From positions 10,490,235-10,554,234 of the forward strand of contig NC_057828.1 in the NCBI RefSeq assembly GCF_910594005.1: 64,000 nucleotides of DNA, read 5' to 3'. Both the position numbers and the translations under genes were made by a program. The first letter of the stretch is position 1. Every line of letters begins with the position of its first letter. Below, in pieces: positions 10,762 to 22,201 of this stretch. This stretch comes from Cervus elaphus. Lineage: Eukaryota > Chordata > Mammalia > Artiodactyla > Cervidae. A model generated the notes under the pieces. That model was not told where the DNA came from and did no database searches. It was given only the letters and a program-made list of their open reading frames with translations.

Positions 10762-11260
10762 TTGTGACCAAAGATACATTGCATTTATTCTTTTCATAAT
10801 TTTAAGAATTAAAATGTTTCATATAATTTTCTATATTCACAATGCTGTGTATCTATCAACACCATCTACATATAAATCTTTTTCGTCAGACACAATATAA
10901 CCTCTGTATCCATCAAGTCATTGTCCACCTTCCCTCTTGCCTCCTGGCTTTGGTAATTTCTATTTCCAGTTTCTGTGAGTTAGCTTATTCTATGTACCTT
11001 AAGAGAGTAGAATAATACAATATTTGTCTTTTTGTGCCTGCCTTATTTCACTAACTATAAAATTTTTTTGTATTATTTGGGCCATCCATTTTGTAGCATA
11101 TTTCAACCCTTGATTTATTTTTATGGCTGAGGAGTATTCCATTCTGAGTACATATCACATTGTATTTATCCACTCATCACATGATGGCCTTCGGATTGGT
11201 TCCATCATTTGAGTGCTTACAGCGTACTGAGAACATGAGCGCACAGGCTTCTGTCTGTTA
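10762..11260 (-). mobile_element. old L1 fragment, reverse orientation
   Basis: AT-rich sequence matching the complement of an L1 3' UTR and ORF2 end (ctgaggagtattccatt, tatttatccactcatcac). Ancient and not coding. Family assigned from pattern only. Confidence 0.6.
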
Positions 11261-11871
11261 CCATGACGATGATAAACAATACTGTGCATAGTTAAAGTGT
11301 CATTAAAGGTAACAACACAAAGTGTGACTCTCAGGTGAACTATGGATTTTTAATTACTAAAAGTATATCATCTCACTAATTGTAATAAATGTACCACACA
11401 TACGTTATCTGTGAGTAACATTTGCTAGCTGAAACTGAAGTGATGGGGTACAGGAATTTTCTATATTATCTGTACAACTTTTGTGTCAATGTAATCCTGT
11501 TCTAAATAAAGTCTAATAATTGAAAGAAATTTTGAAACATGGCTTTAGGGAGGAACATATCACTACTAATGTTAAAAAATTAGCTAATGTCCAAACCATA
11601 GCTAGAGACCATCTCCACTCTTAATCATGAACCATATGATGAATTTAAAATGCATATGTCCTTCCACAGTTAAAACAGTCCCAACTGATATAGTAAGTTT
11701 CAATGTGAACACATGAAATAGAACACTGTTTATTATTTCAGCTTTTCTTAAATATGAGGCACTGAACATACTACAGTAATTATTCTTGAGTCAACTTGAT
11801 GAGGAAAATTCCACAGTACCTTCATCTGGGTCAGTGAGAGCGTGCACCCTATTATGTGGCCAACAACTAAC

Positions 11872-11986
11872 CCTCTTTAACCAGCTGGTCACTGATCTTC
11901 TTGACCTCCGAGGGATCTTTCTCCTCGCCTTCTGGACAATACATCCTGTGAAATGCATTATAATGGGGAGAGCTGTAGACATCTTG
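11872..11986 (-). CDS. candidate 115-nt coding exon, copy A
   Basis: Minus strand: acceptor tggttctctgccag, then 115 nt read as 38 codons plus one base without a stop, then donor gttagt. The reading starts QDVYSSPHYNAF, contains the acidic stretch CPEGEEKDPSE and ends KISDQLVKE. The exon starts on a codon boundary and ends with one spare base, exactly the phase needed to join the 71-nt exon at 9802-9872, which is the next candidate in transcript direction. I do not recognise a domain. A homologous 115-nt segment exists at 27735-27849. Transcription is not shown by sequence alone. Confidence 0.4.
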
Positions 11987-12372
11987 CTGGCAGAGAACCA
12001 CACGGGAATTAATAATCATTGATCAACAGTTCAATCCTCGATCCCCTTCCTCACCAGATGCCTAGCAGGGCCTCCTGAATCCAAGGTGGACTTAGGAAGG
12101 TCTGCGGTTTATGTGCACTGAACACACCCACAGACTGGCTGTGTGCAGATATCTCTATTTAACAGACCTAGAAGCTCAGCAGAGCATGGTGACCATGCCT
12201 GATGGACTGGATTCAGATCCTCTTCAGGAGAAGCAGGTACATGGGAAAGACATTTGGATCTCTCTTTGCCTCAGTTTCCTGTACTGAGTTGGAGAAATGT
12301 TAATATGGCCTATTTTTAGTATTATGAGGCCAAGAATGATTAAATTTAGGTAAAAGGGTAGATAAATGAAGG

Positions 12373-12614
12373 AGGGACTTACCTGGAAGTCAAGTGCTTA
12401 AGTATCTGCCTTGAAATGCAGGGAATAGGTGTCTGATTTCTGGTCAGGGGAGTAAGATCCTACATGCCTCAGAGCAGCTAAGCCCACATGGTGCAACTAC
12501 TGAGCCCAAGTAGCACAACTAGAGAGCCAGTGCCCTGCAGCGAAAGATCCGCATGGTGCAACGGAGATCCCATGTGCCACAGCCAAGACCCAAAGCAGTC
12601 AAATAAATAAATAG
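12373..12614 (+). mobile_element. CHR-type tRNA-derived SINE (copy A)
   Basis: Recognised from the cetartiodactyl SINE pattern: a tRNA-like head, then repeated 'gcaactactgagccc' and 'cacaactagagagcc' motifs, then an aaataaataaatag tail. It is also present in copy B at 28241-28479, so it was inserted before the segmental duplication. Confidence 0.75.
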
Positions 12615-13337
12615 AAAGCCTCATAAATGCTCTGTAAGAGTTCAGTCTTGAGTGATGTCAAGAATAAGGTGGACCTTTAGTAGCAGTTGAAAGCAGAGAG
12701 GGCATTTTGATGGTTCTAAGTAAGTGGGGATGGAAGCTTACCTCAGCTTTTACACAGAAACAAGGCTTTACAGTTTATGTAGAGTATCTATTATCACCTC
12801 CTCTGACACACAGCCCTGTTGGGGAGGATGTGGGGACAGAGTGGGGGCTGTGAACATACATTACAGTGGAGGGTATTGACATTTAGAGAGATCAAGTGAC
12901 TTTCCAAGAGCACACAATGGTGAATGCCACCCCCCTCTCAAATGCTCCTGCCCCTAGTTTTCTGCGGATGAGAGCTGGACGCCCTGGAGAAGAAGACTCA
13001 GCCTAAAAAATAACTCAAATCCTCCTTCCACCATTTGTCTCTATATTTCCATTTCTGATCGAAAATACAACTTTCTTCTGAGGCAAAGCTCCTCAGAAGA
13101 ACCATAGGATTTCACCTGTCCATCCCCCACAGATTCTTCACATGGACAACCAGGAAGCAACAGCCTTTTCCATGTCATTTTGCTGAGTGACGAGTGGTCT
13201 GTTTGGCTTCCGAGTTGGCTCAGAGCTCAGAATTTTCTACACCAAAAGCTACATGATGGCTCCACCAATTAGCTTCCCTTCCACTGACCAAGTCTGGATG
13301 AGGAGTTAATGTGAGTTAACTGGGAAGGTGGCCACCT

Positions 13338-13538
13338 GTGCTGGGCTGTGGTGTCTTAATTATGTCTCTGATGTTCAGTCTCACAGCTGATCAGAGCACT
13401 GATTTCAGCAGCCTGGATGAAGCGCTAGCTAAGAATAGGCAGGAGCTCGAGTCTTCCCTCACTAAAATTCTGACTGTATCAACTCATCATGCTCTAGACC
13501 CTGTAGTGGAAGACAGCAGAGCCCCATATTCTTTTTGA
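13338..13538 (+). other. open frame of uncertain meaning, conserved in copy B
   Basis: A 66-codon frame whose second half (SSLDEALAKNRQELESSLTK) would be a charged helix. The matching stretch of copy B (about 29265-29420) keeps a similar frame with mostly conservative differences. An acceptor-like tctcacag precedes the helix in both copies. There is no convincing donor and no recognised family. It could be a pseudo-exon or chance. Confidence 0.15.
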
Positions 13539-14589
13539 AATTCATGTCCATACTCATAGACTAGAGATCTCACCCCAAGATTCTCCTTGAGGATCGACAG
13601 ACAGACCCTCCTTCCCTCAGTGACCACACGTTCATCCTACTAACCCAGCAGCACTGTACCGTCTCACCAAACTCCCTGCAAAGGCAAACAGTGATCCTGC
13701 TCACATCCACCCATGGAAATTTCACCAGCAAATCCCAGCTTTTCTCATTTTTAAAGTTTCTGGGTTTACACTGAACGCACTTGTAGATTTGGGAAGCTAC
13801 ATTTAGAAGAGTTGAGCCGTAATCCCCTTTTCCTGTAATATCCATTTCTGGGGACTCATCATGGTTCTCCTGCTTCAGTTCTTTCCATCTATTCTCTGGT
13901 AGAGTGTGTACACAACTGTCACTAGAAAATTGTACATTTTTCTACATTTGGGAAGATATTTAAGGCTGCCAGGTGACAGAAGAATCAAAAAGTATAAACT
14001 AAGGAATAAAGTAAAAGTATATAATACATCTATACCTCTGTAGATAAACTAGAATGATGGAAATTAAAAAAAAAAAAAGATGAGGAGAAAGCTTCAGTAA
14101 AAGTTAACCAGCCCATTTGAAGAAACAGCCTTCAATCAGTAGGAACGTACCTCTAAAACAACAATTCAAGTTGCCCATTTTAAAACACTCCAACAAATCA
14201 CAAAAGAAAAAAAATGAAACAAACCAAAACACTCAAGTACAGCTCTTCTCACTTGAACTTCTCAGCTCAAAGTGGCAATTGGTACAGAATGCAGAATGTG
14301 TATCATGACATTTCCATGGAGACGATTCCTCACAGAACTTTCAGAGCGAACTGGACTCTGCACAGGATGAGTCCAAAGGCTGCCATATAGAAAGTGTGCT
14401 TCTATGGGCAAATTTAGCTTTTCAGAGTGAACATTTTATGTCAACACTGAATCCCAGGCTTCAAGATTCTGCCCTGATTCAGAAAATAAGTTATATGAGA
14501 GAAAATGGCCTGTCCCCCAAATATAGATGTTTGTGAACATCACAGGGTGAAGAGGGACAAGGCTAACACGTTGAGAATAAAATGAATTA

Positions 14590-14645
14590 TATCCATATAT
14601 ATATATAACACACACATATATATAAACACATATATACATATATCA
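14590..14645. repeat. TA-rich dinucleotide microsatellite
   Basis: Runs of tatata and cacata between 14590 and 14645. The corresponding place in copy B (about 30450) lacks the expansion. Confidence 0.8.
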
Positions 14646-15223
14646 TCTCCAATCATTTCTAGTATTTCTATGTCACCAGAAATTTCTAGACCAAGTAATT
14701 TAAACTATGTTCCAGCTAATATAAAAAGCAACATTATCAAAATTCAATTGCAAAATGTCCTATTCTCTAACCATATCCTTATCAAATTCCTTAAACCCTT
14801 TTCTCATTCTCTACACATATCACTTCCTTTCCTCTGTATGCACCTAAATGTACAGACTTACTTACCTCTCAATCTCTGCCAATTCATTTAACAGTTTATC
14901 TTTATTGTATGTTAACCCTGGCTATTCACTGAACAAATAACAAAAAACAAATCACTATGTTTTCACCTGTAGGTTGGGTGAGTGTAGTTACTCTTTTTCT
15001 AAATGAAGAACTTTAGACAATACAAAACTTCAGGACTAAATGTGTGTTCTGGGTCATAATTAAAACCTAATCACACCCAGTGTTCGTGATGGTCATGAGC
15101 ACTGGTTATCAGATGGTAAGTGACCGGCCCCCTAAACACAGAAGTGAAAACTCTAGGAGAAAGATGAGAAGCTGCCCTATTAAAACAAAGTAGGTGCCCT
15201 TACAAGGTACAGAATGGTGTAAT

Positions 15224-15447
15224 GTGTGTGTGCGCCTGTGTGTTCAGTCGCGTCTGACTCTTTGCGACCCCGTGGATTATAGCCCGCCGGGCTCCTCTGT
15301 CCATGGAATTTTCAAGGCAAGAATACTGCAGTAGGTTGCCATTTCCTTTCCAGGGGATATTCCCAACCCAAGGATGGAACTCTTGTCTACTTGTCTCCTG
15401 CATTGGCAGGTGGATTCTTTACCACTGAGCCATCTGCAAAGCCCAGG
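15224..15447 (-). mobile_element. Bov-tA-type SINE (copy A, first of pair)
   Basis: Reverse-strand SINE. Its tRNA-like head is complementary to ttaccactgagccatctg, and the Bov-A body contains agtcgcgtctgactcttt. Shared with copy B at 31050-31263. Confidence 0.9.
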
Positions 15448-15483
15448 TTTAGTACAAATCCTTATCACTGATGAAAAAACAAG

Positions 15484-15699
15484 AAAGTATGAAAGTGTTA
15501 GCCACCCAGTCATGTCCAAATCTTTCCATCTCAATGACTGTAGCCAGCCAGTCTCTTCTATCCATGGGATTCTCTGGGCAAGAATACGTGAGCGGGTGGC
15601 CATTCCCTTCTCCAGGGGATTTTCCCGACCCAGGGATCGAACCTGCGTCTCCTGCACTGCAGGCAGGCTCTTTACTGTGTGAGCCAGCCGGGAAGCCCT
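15484..15699 (-). mobile_element. Bov-tA-type SINE (copy A, second of pair)
   Basis: Second reverse SINE, 36 bp after the first, ending in gccagccgggaagccc. Shared with copy B at 31303-31510. The pair is a useful anchor for aligning the two duplicons. Confidence 0.9.
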
Positions 15700-15898
15700 T
15701 CACTGCTGACCCACCTCACCCCCAAGGATCTGAACTAACAGAGTAAGTGGGGCCCTGATGAAGTAAGACAGTAATTAAGATGGTGTCATATTTTTTTCCA
15801 AGGATTACCCAACAGAGATATGACTGAGGGTGGAAAATAGCAAAGAATATTACATGACTCTAAATGAAAAAATGTAGTGCTTCCCAGCTTGATGGAAA

Positions 15899-15899
<1 letters not shown>

Positions 15900-15931
<32 letters not shown>
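15900..15931. repeat. (GT)n microsatellite
   Basis: About fifteen uninterrupted GT units. In copy B the orthologous position reads tgtgtttgtatatgtat, so the expansion is specific to copy A. Confidence 0.95.
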
Positions 15932-15934
<3 letters not shown>

Positions 15935-16019
15935 AAGGAAGATGAGGAATAAAATTTTTAAAAGAACTAAGGAATGTGTTTCTTCTTTAATAGGATTTTT
16001 TAATGTATTCAATATGTTA

Positions 16020-16118
16020 CAATATTGCTTCAGTTGTTTTTTATGCTTTCAGATTTTTGGCTTCCAGGCATTTGGAAGGCGAAGTCCTAACCACTAGACT
16101 GCCGGCAAGTCCCTAGGG
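16020..16118 (-). mobile_element. partial reverse tRNA-derived SINE
   Basis: The fragment ends in gcgaagtcctaaccactaga and gcaagtccc, the complement of a CHR/Bov-type SINE head. Copy B keeps a longer version at about 32760-32892 including the cttaggtcccaccaggg part, so copy A has lost an internal piece. Confidence 0.55.
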
Positions 16119-16499
16119 AATATATTTCCAAATATATTGGAGGAACATCATTCAAAAGGGAGTAAAGCACAGCAGTTCAGACACCCCGTTTGGGAAGGAA
16201 ATCAGAATGACTCAGAGGACTCCCCTTCAGGCTACCACCTGAGAATCTATGGTGAACAAAGAGTAATGAGTGAATGTAGGTAAAGCTCTTAGAAAAGTCC
16301 TTCTCAGAGTGTCAGTGCTATCTGATCATTCCATTAATAAATCTGGAAAGACGACCAAAACTTAACAGTTGCTACTTCCAGAAACTGAATCTAGAAGGCT
16401 ACAGAAGAGGGAAGGAAGGACACACAGATCTTCATTTATCTTCCTTGGTAACCTGTGAATTTTCCACAGGTGTGTTTTTCTCGTTGCTTTTAACATAAA

Positions 16500-16865
16500 A
16501 TGTTTTTTATAAACTACCCCCCAGTGACATTGTATGAGGCACCCTCTTTGTTTTGCTCACGGTCCCAAGGTGAGGAATTCAGACAGGGCACAATGGGGAT
16601 GGCTCTTTCTGCTCTAGGATGCTGGGGTCTCAGGAGAGGAGACTCACCAGTTGGGGCTGACACTAACACTAGAAGCTGGACTCCTCTGGAGATGACATCA
16701 CTGCCACGTCTGCAGCTGAAGCTGGGTTTGATGGAGGAGCTTCAGGAAGCCTCCCCACGAGGCCTGGGCTTCATCCCAGCAGGCAGGACTGCAGAGCTCA
16801 TTCTTAGTGGTGGAGGGCTCCAACAGGAGACTGACCTGAGTGGCTCATGGCTTTTTCAGGCTTAA
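16500..16865 (+). other. 121-codon open frame, probably not coding
   Basis: A single forward frame across a moderately GC-rich block. The homologous block of copy B (about 33290-33650) is equally recognisable at DNA level but its frame is broken near the start by indels. That argues against a protein. The block could be conserved non-coding or an old exon cluster. Confidence 0.15.
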
Positions 16866-17039
16866 CTGTGGACATTACCCGGTGCTATTTCCAGGACATC
16901 TGTCACTGATAAGTAATCTCTCCTCACCCTGTGTCAACTCTAGTTAGAGGAAAGGGCCTAGACCCACATCTAAGTGGGAGAAATATAAAAGAAACTAGAG
17001 AAATGTTCATAGTTCAGCATGCAATAGAAAGCAGAGTCT

Positions 17040-17800
17040 GCAGTGCACAATACCCGAGATGTGCTGACCAGAGACCAGGCTTCCACACTAGTCAGTGACA
17101 AAAGCAGGAAAAGGAAGCTCTTATGGGAAAAATAATCTTTGAAGAGCAAAGCAAGAAAAGGTCATTATAAACACAGCTCAAGGCAAGTCCAGGACAAAAT
17201 TTCTTAGCATGCCATTAAAATATGAAAAGAGTGAGTCAGAACTCTGCACACATTTTCTTCTTCCCAGTTTCATGTTCACCTGCCTTAGCCTCCAAGCAGA
17301 GGGCTTAGAGTTCCAGGAGCCCTCTCCTATCAGGTCCCATCTGAATGTTGTTTCCTGCCTGTGTCCCCTTCCTCATCACTGCATCAAATGCTCTCCACAA
17401 CACGTTCCACAGAAACACAACCATGAGCAACAAGGTGATCAGAATGAGCGACCCACCCACTTCTCCTGCTCCAGTTGAGGCTCTACTGGCTCTCACAGCA
17501 TCACCTTGACCTTTTCCCCAGGGTCCTGAAGAGACACCCACTGTGGACAGCAGATGGCAGTCATCTGTGCTCTGTGCAGTCAGAGCCCTTCAGTAAGACA
17601 CTGATCTCAGTTGCAAACCTAAAGACAGAGATGCTGAAAGAACCAATTTTCAACCTCTCACTTCTACAGGCCCTTTAGAGCTCTCACCTTCATGCTAACC
17701 AACCTGAAATCCAAGTGTTTTTGACACACGTAAAACATGCCTTTAAGGAATTATAGCGTCATATCTGGTTAGTGGCTACCACACTATAAAACACAACAAC
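17040..17800. repeat. diverged duplicate of 21040-21640
   Basis: Low-identity but collinear match, including cattaaaat, aacaaccatgagcaa, gacccaccca(t/c)ttctcct and gcggctac/gtggctac near its end. It includes the candidate membrane-segment exon described separately. Confidence 0.65.
17305..17541 (-). other. candidate transmembrane-segment exon (or its relic)
   Basis: On the minus strand an open frame encodes a small, Gly- and Ala-rich lead (STGAGEVGGS), then a hydrophobic run LILITLLLMVVFLWNVLW typical of a single membrane span, then a basic residue and a short polar tail ending at a stop (RRGLLEL). The layout resembles a TM-plus-tail exon of a type I membrane protein, but no family can be named. 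The diverged duplicate at 21135-21506 has lost the clean hydrophobic frame. It may be a pseudo-exon. Confidence 0.25.
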
Positions 17801-17821
17801 CACTATGTAAGTTTATATATG

Positions 17822-18022
17822 TGCACATGCTTAGTCACTCAGTTGCGTTCAACAATTTTCGACCCCGTGGAGTGTAGCCAGCCAGGCCTCTCTGTGATGG
17901 GATTCTCCAGGCAAGAATACTGGAGTGGCTAGTCGTTTGCTTATTCGAAGGATCTTCCTGACTCAGGGTTTGAACACAGGTCTCCTGCATTGCAGTTGAA
18001 TTCTTAACCATATGAGCCAGCA
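17822..18022 (-). mobile_element. Bov-tA-type SINE
   Basis: Reverse SINE with tagtcactcagttgcgttca near its 3' end and a gccaggcctctctgtg body. The head is degenerate (tcttaaccatatgagccag). Confidence 0.85.
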
Positions 18023-18127
18023 CAGGATACTGAATGGAAATTAAGATTAGCACCACTTATTCTGCCACTTTTGATTATGGCAGAACAGTTTTTGGAATAC
18101 CAGGGAACTTTGCTGCAAAGGATGGTG

Positions 18128-18319
18128 TAGGGCTTCCCACGTGGCTCAGTGGTAAAGAATCTGCCTGCCAATGCAGGAAACATGGGTTCGATCCCTGGGT
18201 TGGGAAGATGTTTTAGAGGAGAAAATGCAACCACTTCAATATTCTTGCCTGATGGATACCATAGACACAGGAGCCCGTGGAGTCACAAAGAGTCAGACAC
18301 AACTGTGTAAGTGAGCATG
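18128..18319 (+). mobile_element. Bov-tA-type SINE
   Basis: Forward SINE starting gggcttcccacgtggctcag and ending near gagtcagacacaactg. With the reverse SINE at 17822-18022 it forms an inverted pair about 105 bp apart. Confidence 0.9.
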
Positions 18320-19184
18320 TATGAATATATATAGGATGTTACCACCCCTCTCCTGGTTATTCCCTCTGCATTTCATGGCCTTTTCAAGATGGCTGTTTGC
18401 TGATATACTAACAAAGAAAAGAACTCTGCCCCATTAAAGTATTTAAAATGCGAGGCTAAGAGAGGGATGTGGCCCTCTACTGGTTTCCATTGAAACCAAT
18501 GTAACCAATGAAACATTCTGCTATTAATTCCCCCTGTTACTGGTAGAATCTTTATCCCGCCCCCCCACCCCCAAGTGAAGAACACTGCAGCTGTGTTCTG
18601 CCTGTCACCGGCTATCCCTGGGTGTCTCTCCAGGACCCTTTCACTTCAGACATGCAAGACATCCCATCTATTTTCCTTTGGTAGCTCTGTCATTGACTCT
18701 GGAATCTGTCTTGGGTCTCAAGTCCAGGCAAGTACAGGGCTTGCAGGCCTGTGAAGTGTAGTCCAACTGCCTCTGCAGAGTATTTTCCTGACCTGATTTG
18801 ATAATTCATCTGTAGGTATTTCCTGGGCTCATGCACATATTCCAGGTACTCATGAGCCTTTGGGACACTGAAAGATCTGGGACATCCAGATCTTAGAGGA
18901 AATCCCAGCAGGTGTTCCTCTTGAGGGAACAGGGGGACAGGGCCCAGGGCGCCTGTGCTGAACATCGTCAGAGAAGAGGTGAGGAGGGAGGGAGAGACAC
19001 TGCGTCTCCTCACGAGCCCATCCCTCCAACACTGACTCTGAGATCAGGGAGGGAGGGACACAGGGCCTTCAGAGAGACATGACCAGTGCACTGGACACTA
19101 CACACCCCACTGAGAGAATGAAACAGGCACGCGGAACTGAGATGACAGATCTCGCTCATAGACTTTAGAGTCACTACTGTTGAC
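18320..19184. other. no recognised feature
   Basis: Mostly unique-looking sequence with moderate GC from 18600 to 19080. A minus-strand frame of 107 codons (18690-19013) lacks splice context I can trust. I see no repeat family. Confidence 0.4.
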
Positions 19185-20080
19185 ATTTCTACACTACCGA
19201 AAGCTAAGTAAAGATTCACTGCAACACCAATCAAAATATTAATGTCATTTTCATACAAATGGAAAAAGCAAGTCCCAAAATATATATGGAACCACTAAGG
19301 ACTCCAAATAGACAAAATGAGAACAAAGATCAAAGTTCCTCACCTCCTCATTCCAAAACACATTACAAAAATATTGGAATCAAAACTCCATGATAGTGAC
19401 ATAGAAACAGATAATAGCCTTAAAGACCAGAATAAAGAGCCCCAAGTAAACTCATGGACACATGGTCAGATGAAATTCACCAAGGTTCTAAGACAACAAG
19501 ATAGACAAAGGGTAGCCTCTTTGATAATCAGTGTGACAAAAAGATAACCTACAGAACAATTACAAACCAAATACCAGATAAAGAGCTCATACTCAAAACA
19601 TATAAGAAAACACCATGACTCAAATGCAAAACAAATATAAAATTAAAATGGTAAATAAACCAGTTGAGTACTGTGCAAAAACTTAAATAGACATTTCTGG
19701 AAAAAGACATACAAATAGTAACATATATAGGATAAGTTTGTCAACCTCACTAGTCATCAGGTGAATGCAAATCAAAACCTCACACATGTTAGGTTTTGTA
19801 CTATAAAGGCAAAAAGTTAACAGGTTAAGGCCATGATATGGGGAGCTGGAACCTATGCACACTGCTGGTGGGAGTGTAAATTGTACAGCTCTTTTGTGGA
19901 GAATAGTAAAATGGTTCCTTATAAAAGTACAAACAGAATATCATATGATTCAACAAATGCAGTTCTTGATATATATACAAAGGAAATTAAATCAGTATCA
20001 CAGAGAGATATATACAGTCCTAAATTCACTGCAACATTTTTCGTAACAGCCTTGATACACAATCAACTTCCGGTGACAAA
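19185..20080 (+). mobile_element. old L1 ORF2 C-terminal and 3' fragment
   Basis: Diverged forward L1. The order of motifs follows an L1 ORF2 end: ggaaccactaaggactccaa, ggtcagatgaaattc, gtcatcaggtgaatgcaaatc, gctggtgggagtgtaaattg. The frame is broken by many stops and indels. Confidence 0.8.
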
Positions 20081-21994
20081 TAAGTGTGCTATGCCTGAGG
20101 TAACCTTAGATAAGTGGGAGATATTTAATTCTCAAAATAACTGCCGAAGACTCTTAGCGCCTTAGAGAGGATGAAAGGAATATTACAATTAAAGTACCAT
20201 GTCCAAACTGTCTTAATCTGAAGTGGTGCCACAAAGGTTCTACAGATAGTGAAGCCTCATATACACACAGCACCAGCCAGGGTTTACCCCAACCTTGGAA
20301 GGACTGGGAGGAATGAGACCTGGGAATGTTTGAGGAAGGGTCACAAGGTGGGAAGGACTGGGGTGTGGGGAGCAGGGGCAGGGCTGTCTGCATGGAGCAT
20401 CGGGTTCTAAGAGGAGCAGTGATCCTCGGTCCTGCAGCTCTGAGTCTCTGACCTAGGTCTGGTCAGTCCCAGGAGACCAGGTCAGTAGGGCTTCATGAGC
20501 AAATGTGTAAAGAAAGCCAGCGGCCCCTTCACAGTCTCTAGAATCCGTGGCCATGCTGGTCTCTAGGGGCAGCTGGACATGGACTGCTCTCACGGGGAAG
20601 CACCTTCAGCACAGCACCCTTGGGGAGGTGTGGTGCTGAGATGAGCTCCAGCAGACTCAGCCCAGGCAGGGACGCCAGAGCACGTGTGCTTTGACTTATT
20701 CAGCCCTGAGAGCACCCTTTACATGAGAAAGAAACAGTGAGGACAATCATGAGGGGAAACCACAAGTCCTGAAAGTGCAGAGGGCGACAGTTCATGTCTC
20801 ACCCACCACCTGACACTCACTGCAAGAACTTGGTTTCCAGTGACAACTGACTATGAGACTTTTGTGTTCACTAGGATATGTGCATCATAGGAGAATTTAA
20901 ACATGAAGCCAAAGTCCCTGATACATAATACCCTGCAGGCACTAACCAGAGCCAAGCTTTCATATTTGGCAGTGAAAGGACAGGAAAGAGTAGTCTTGTC
21001 AGGAAGGACGTTTCTAAACCGGAAAGCAAGAGGCGATGACAGTAAGCACAGCACAATAAAGCACATGGACACATAGCTCTATTATATCATTAAAATGTGC
21101 GGGGAACAAGTCACAGTTCTACACATGGTTCCTTCTAATTCCTGACTTTATATTCGCCCTCCTTCATCTCTAAAGAAGCAAGTGTAACGCAAGTGGTCCA
21201 GGAAGCCTCTGCCTCTAAATCCCACCTGAAAGCTGTTCCCGACCCTGCGGTCTCCTCTGCATCACTGCTGCTAATACTTTCCAGGAAAAAGTCTGTAGAA
21301 AGACAACCATGAGCAATAACATAGCTATTATACAAGTTGACCCACCCATTTCTCCTCCTTCCCTTGACTGACACAGCATCTTCCTTGTCGTCCCTCCTGG
21401 TTCCCAGACCTCTCCCGTGCTTTACTCTGACATTCAAGCTTATGAATCTGAAATTCCACCACTTATGGATGGACACACTTGAAATATGGTTAGGTTGACC
21501 AAGCAATTGCTTGCTATTTATGTGTTTTTTTTAACATAGCAAGTTAAGTATTCCTTGAAATATGTTAATTATAAATAAGCAGATCTGACTAGCGGCTACT
21601 ACACTGGAAAGTTCACCTCTCAGAGCTCCAAAGATAAAAGAAAAGGCAACACACTGCCTGTTCTCCTTGTTCTTTATTGCAGAAGATTTGTTGTCCTGAT
21701 ATGTCATTCATATGGAGGAATACCTGGGGCTCTTTTACACAGGTCAGGCATTTGGAGAGTGCTTGTGGACATTCCAATAGTAAGATGAACACTCAGATTC
21801 AAAGAAAATTCCCTGTAGGGGGCTCACTTGTAGGCAGAGGTGAAGGGCATGGCCCAGAGCTCAAGTAGTACAACTAAGTAGAGAGTAGGTACAGAGCGGG
21901 GAGGGAAACATTTACTGTTTTATGAGCCCAGGTTTCCCATCCCTGACACATTAATAAATTGACACATGTGTGACATAAATAAATGACACATGTG
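20081..21994. other. unassigned segment with a diverged duplicate of 17040-17800
   Basis: 20400-21040 shows no family I recognise. 21040-21640 is the diverged partner of 17040-17800. Within it, a minus-strand 123-codon frame (21135-21506) covers the place of the candidate membrane exon but encodes a polar, acidic sequence, consistent with frame drift in a relic. Confidence 0.4.
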
Positions 21995-22201
21995 TGACAA
22001 AATGATCTTCGCCAAGGTTCTAAAATTACCAAATGAAGAAAGAGCAGTCTCTTCAACAATCAACAGAAAGGCAACATTCAGAATGAGAGGAAGTAAATGG
22101 CAACTTTATATCTGAATAAGGGGCCAATATCTGCAATATATGAGAGACTACTACAACTTCAAAACCATAATAGGCAAATAATTGAGTTTTAAAAATGTGT
22201 G
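21995..22201 (+). mobile_element. older L1, left part (host of a young L1)
   Basis: Diverged L1 ORF2 sequence (gatcttcgccaaggttc, ggggccaatatctgcaat) that stops at 22201 and resumes at 23431 in the same element. Confidence 0.7.

Larger units (their letters stand above)
11380..17000. repeat. segmental duplication, copy A
   Basis: Collinear with 27245-33800 over its whole length. Matching landmarks in order: the 115-nt candidate exon, a CHR-type SINE, a pair of reverse Bov-tA SINEs, and the block around 16560-16860. Divergence is substantial (many substitutions and small indels), so the duplication is not recent. The two SINE types are present in both copies and so predate it. Copy A has a GT microsatellite that copy B lacks. 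Copy B has a BovB insertion that copy A lacks. Confidence 0.9.

Noticed and set aside
17305..17541. MHC class I or class I-like transmembrane exon
   Set aside because: The hydrophobic run fits any single-span protein; no Ig-like or alpha-domain exon sequence was recognised nearby.
18128..18200. tRNA gene (tRNA-like head of Bov-tA SINEs)
   Set aside because: Part of a SINE with a Bov-A body; degenerate cloverleaf and many copies in the window.
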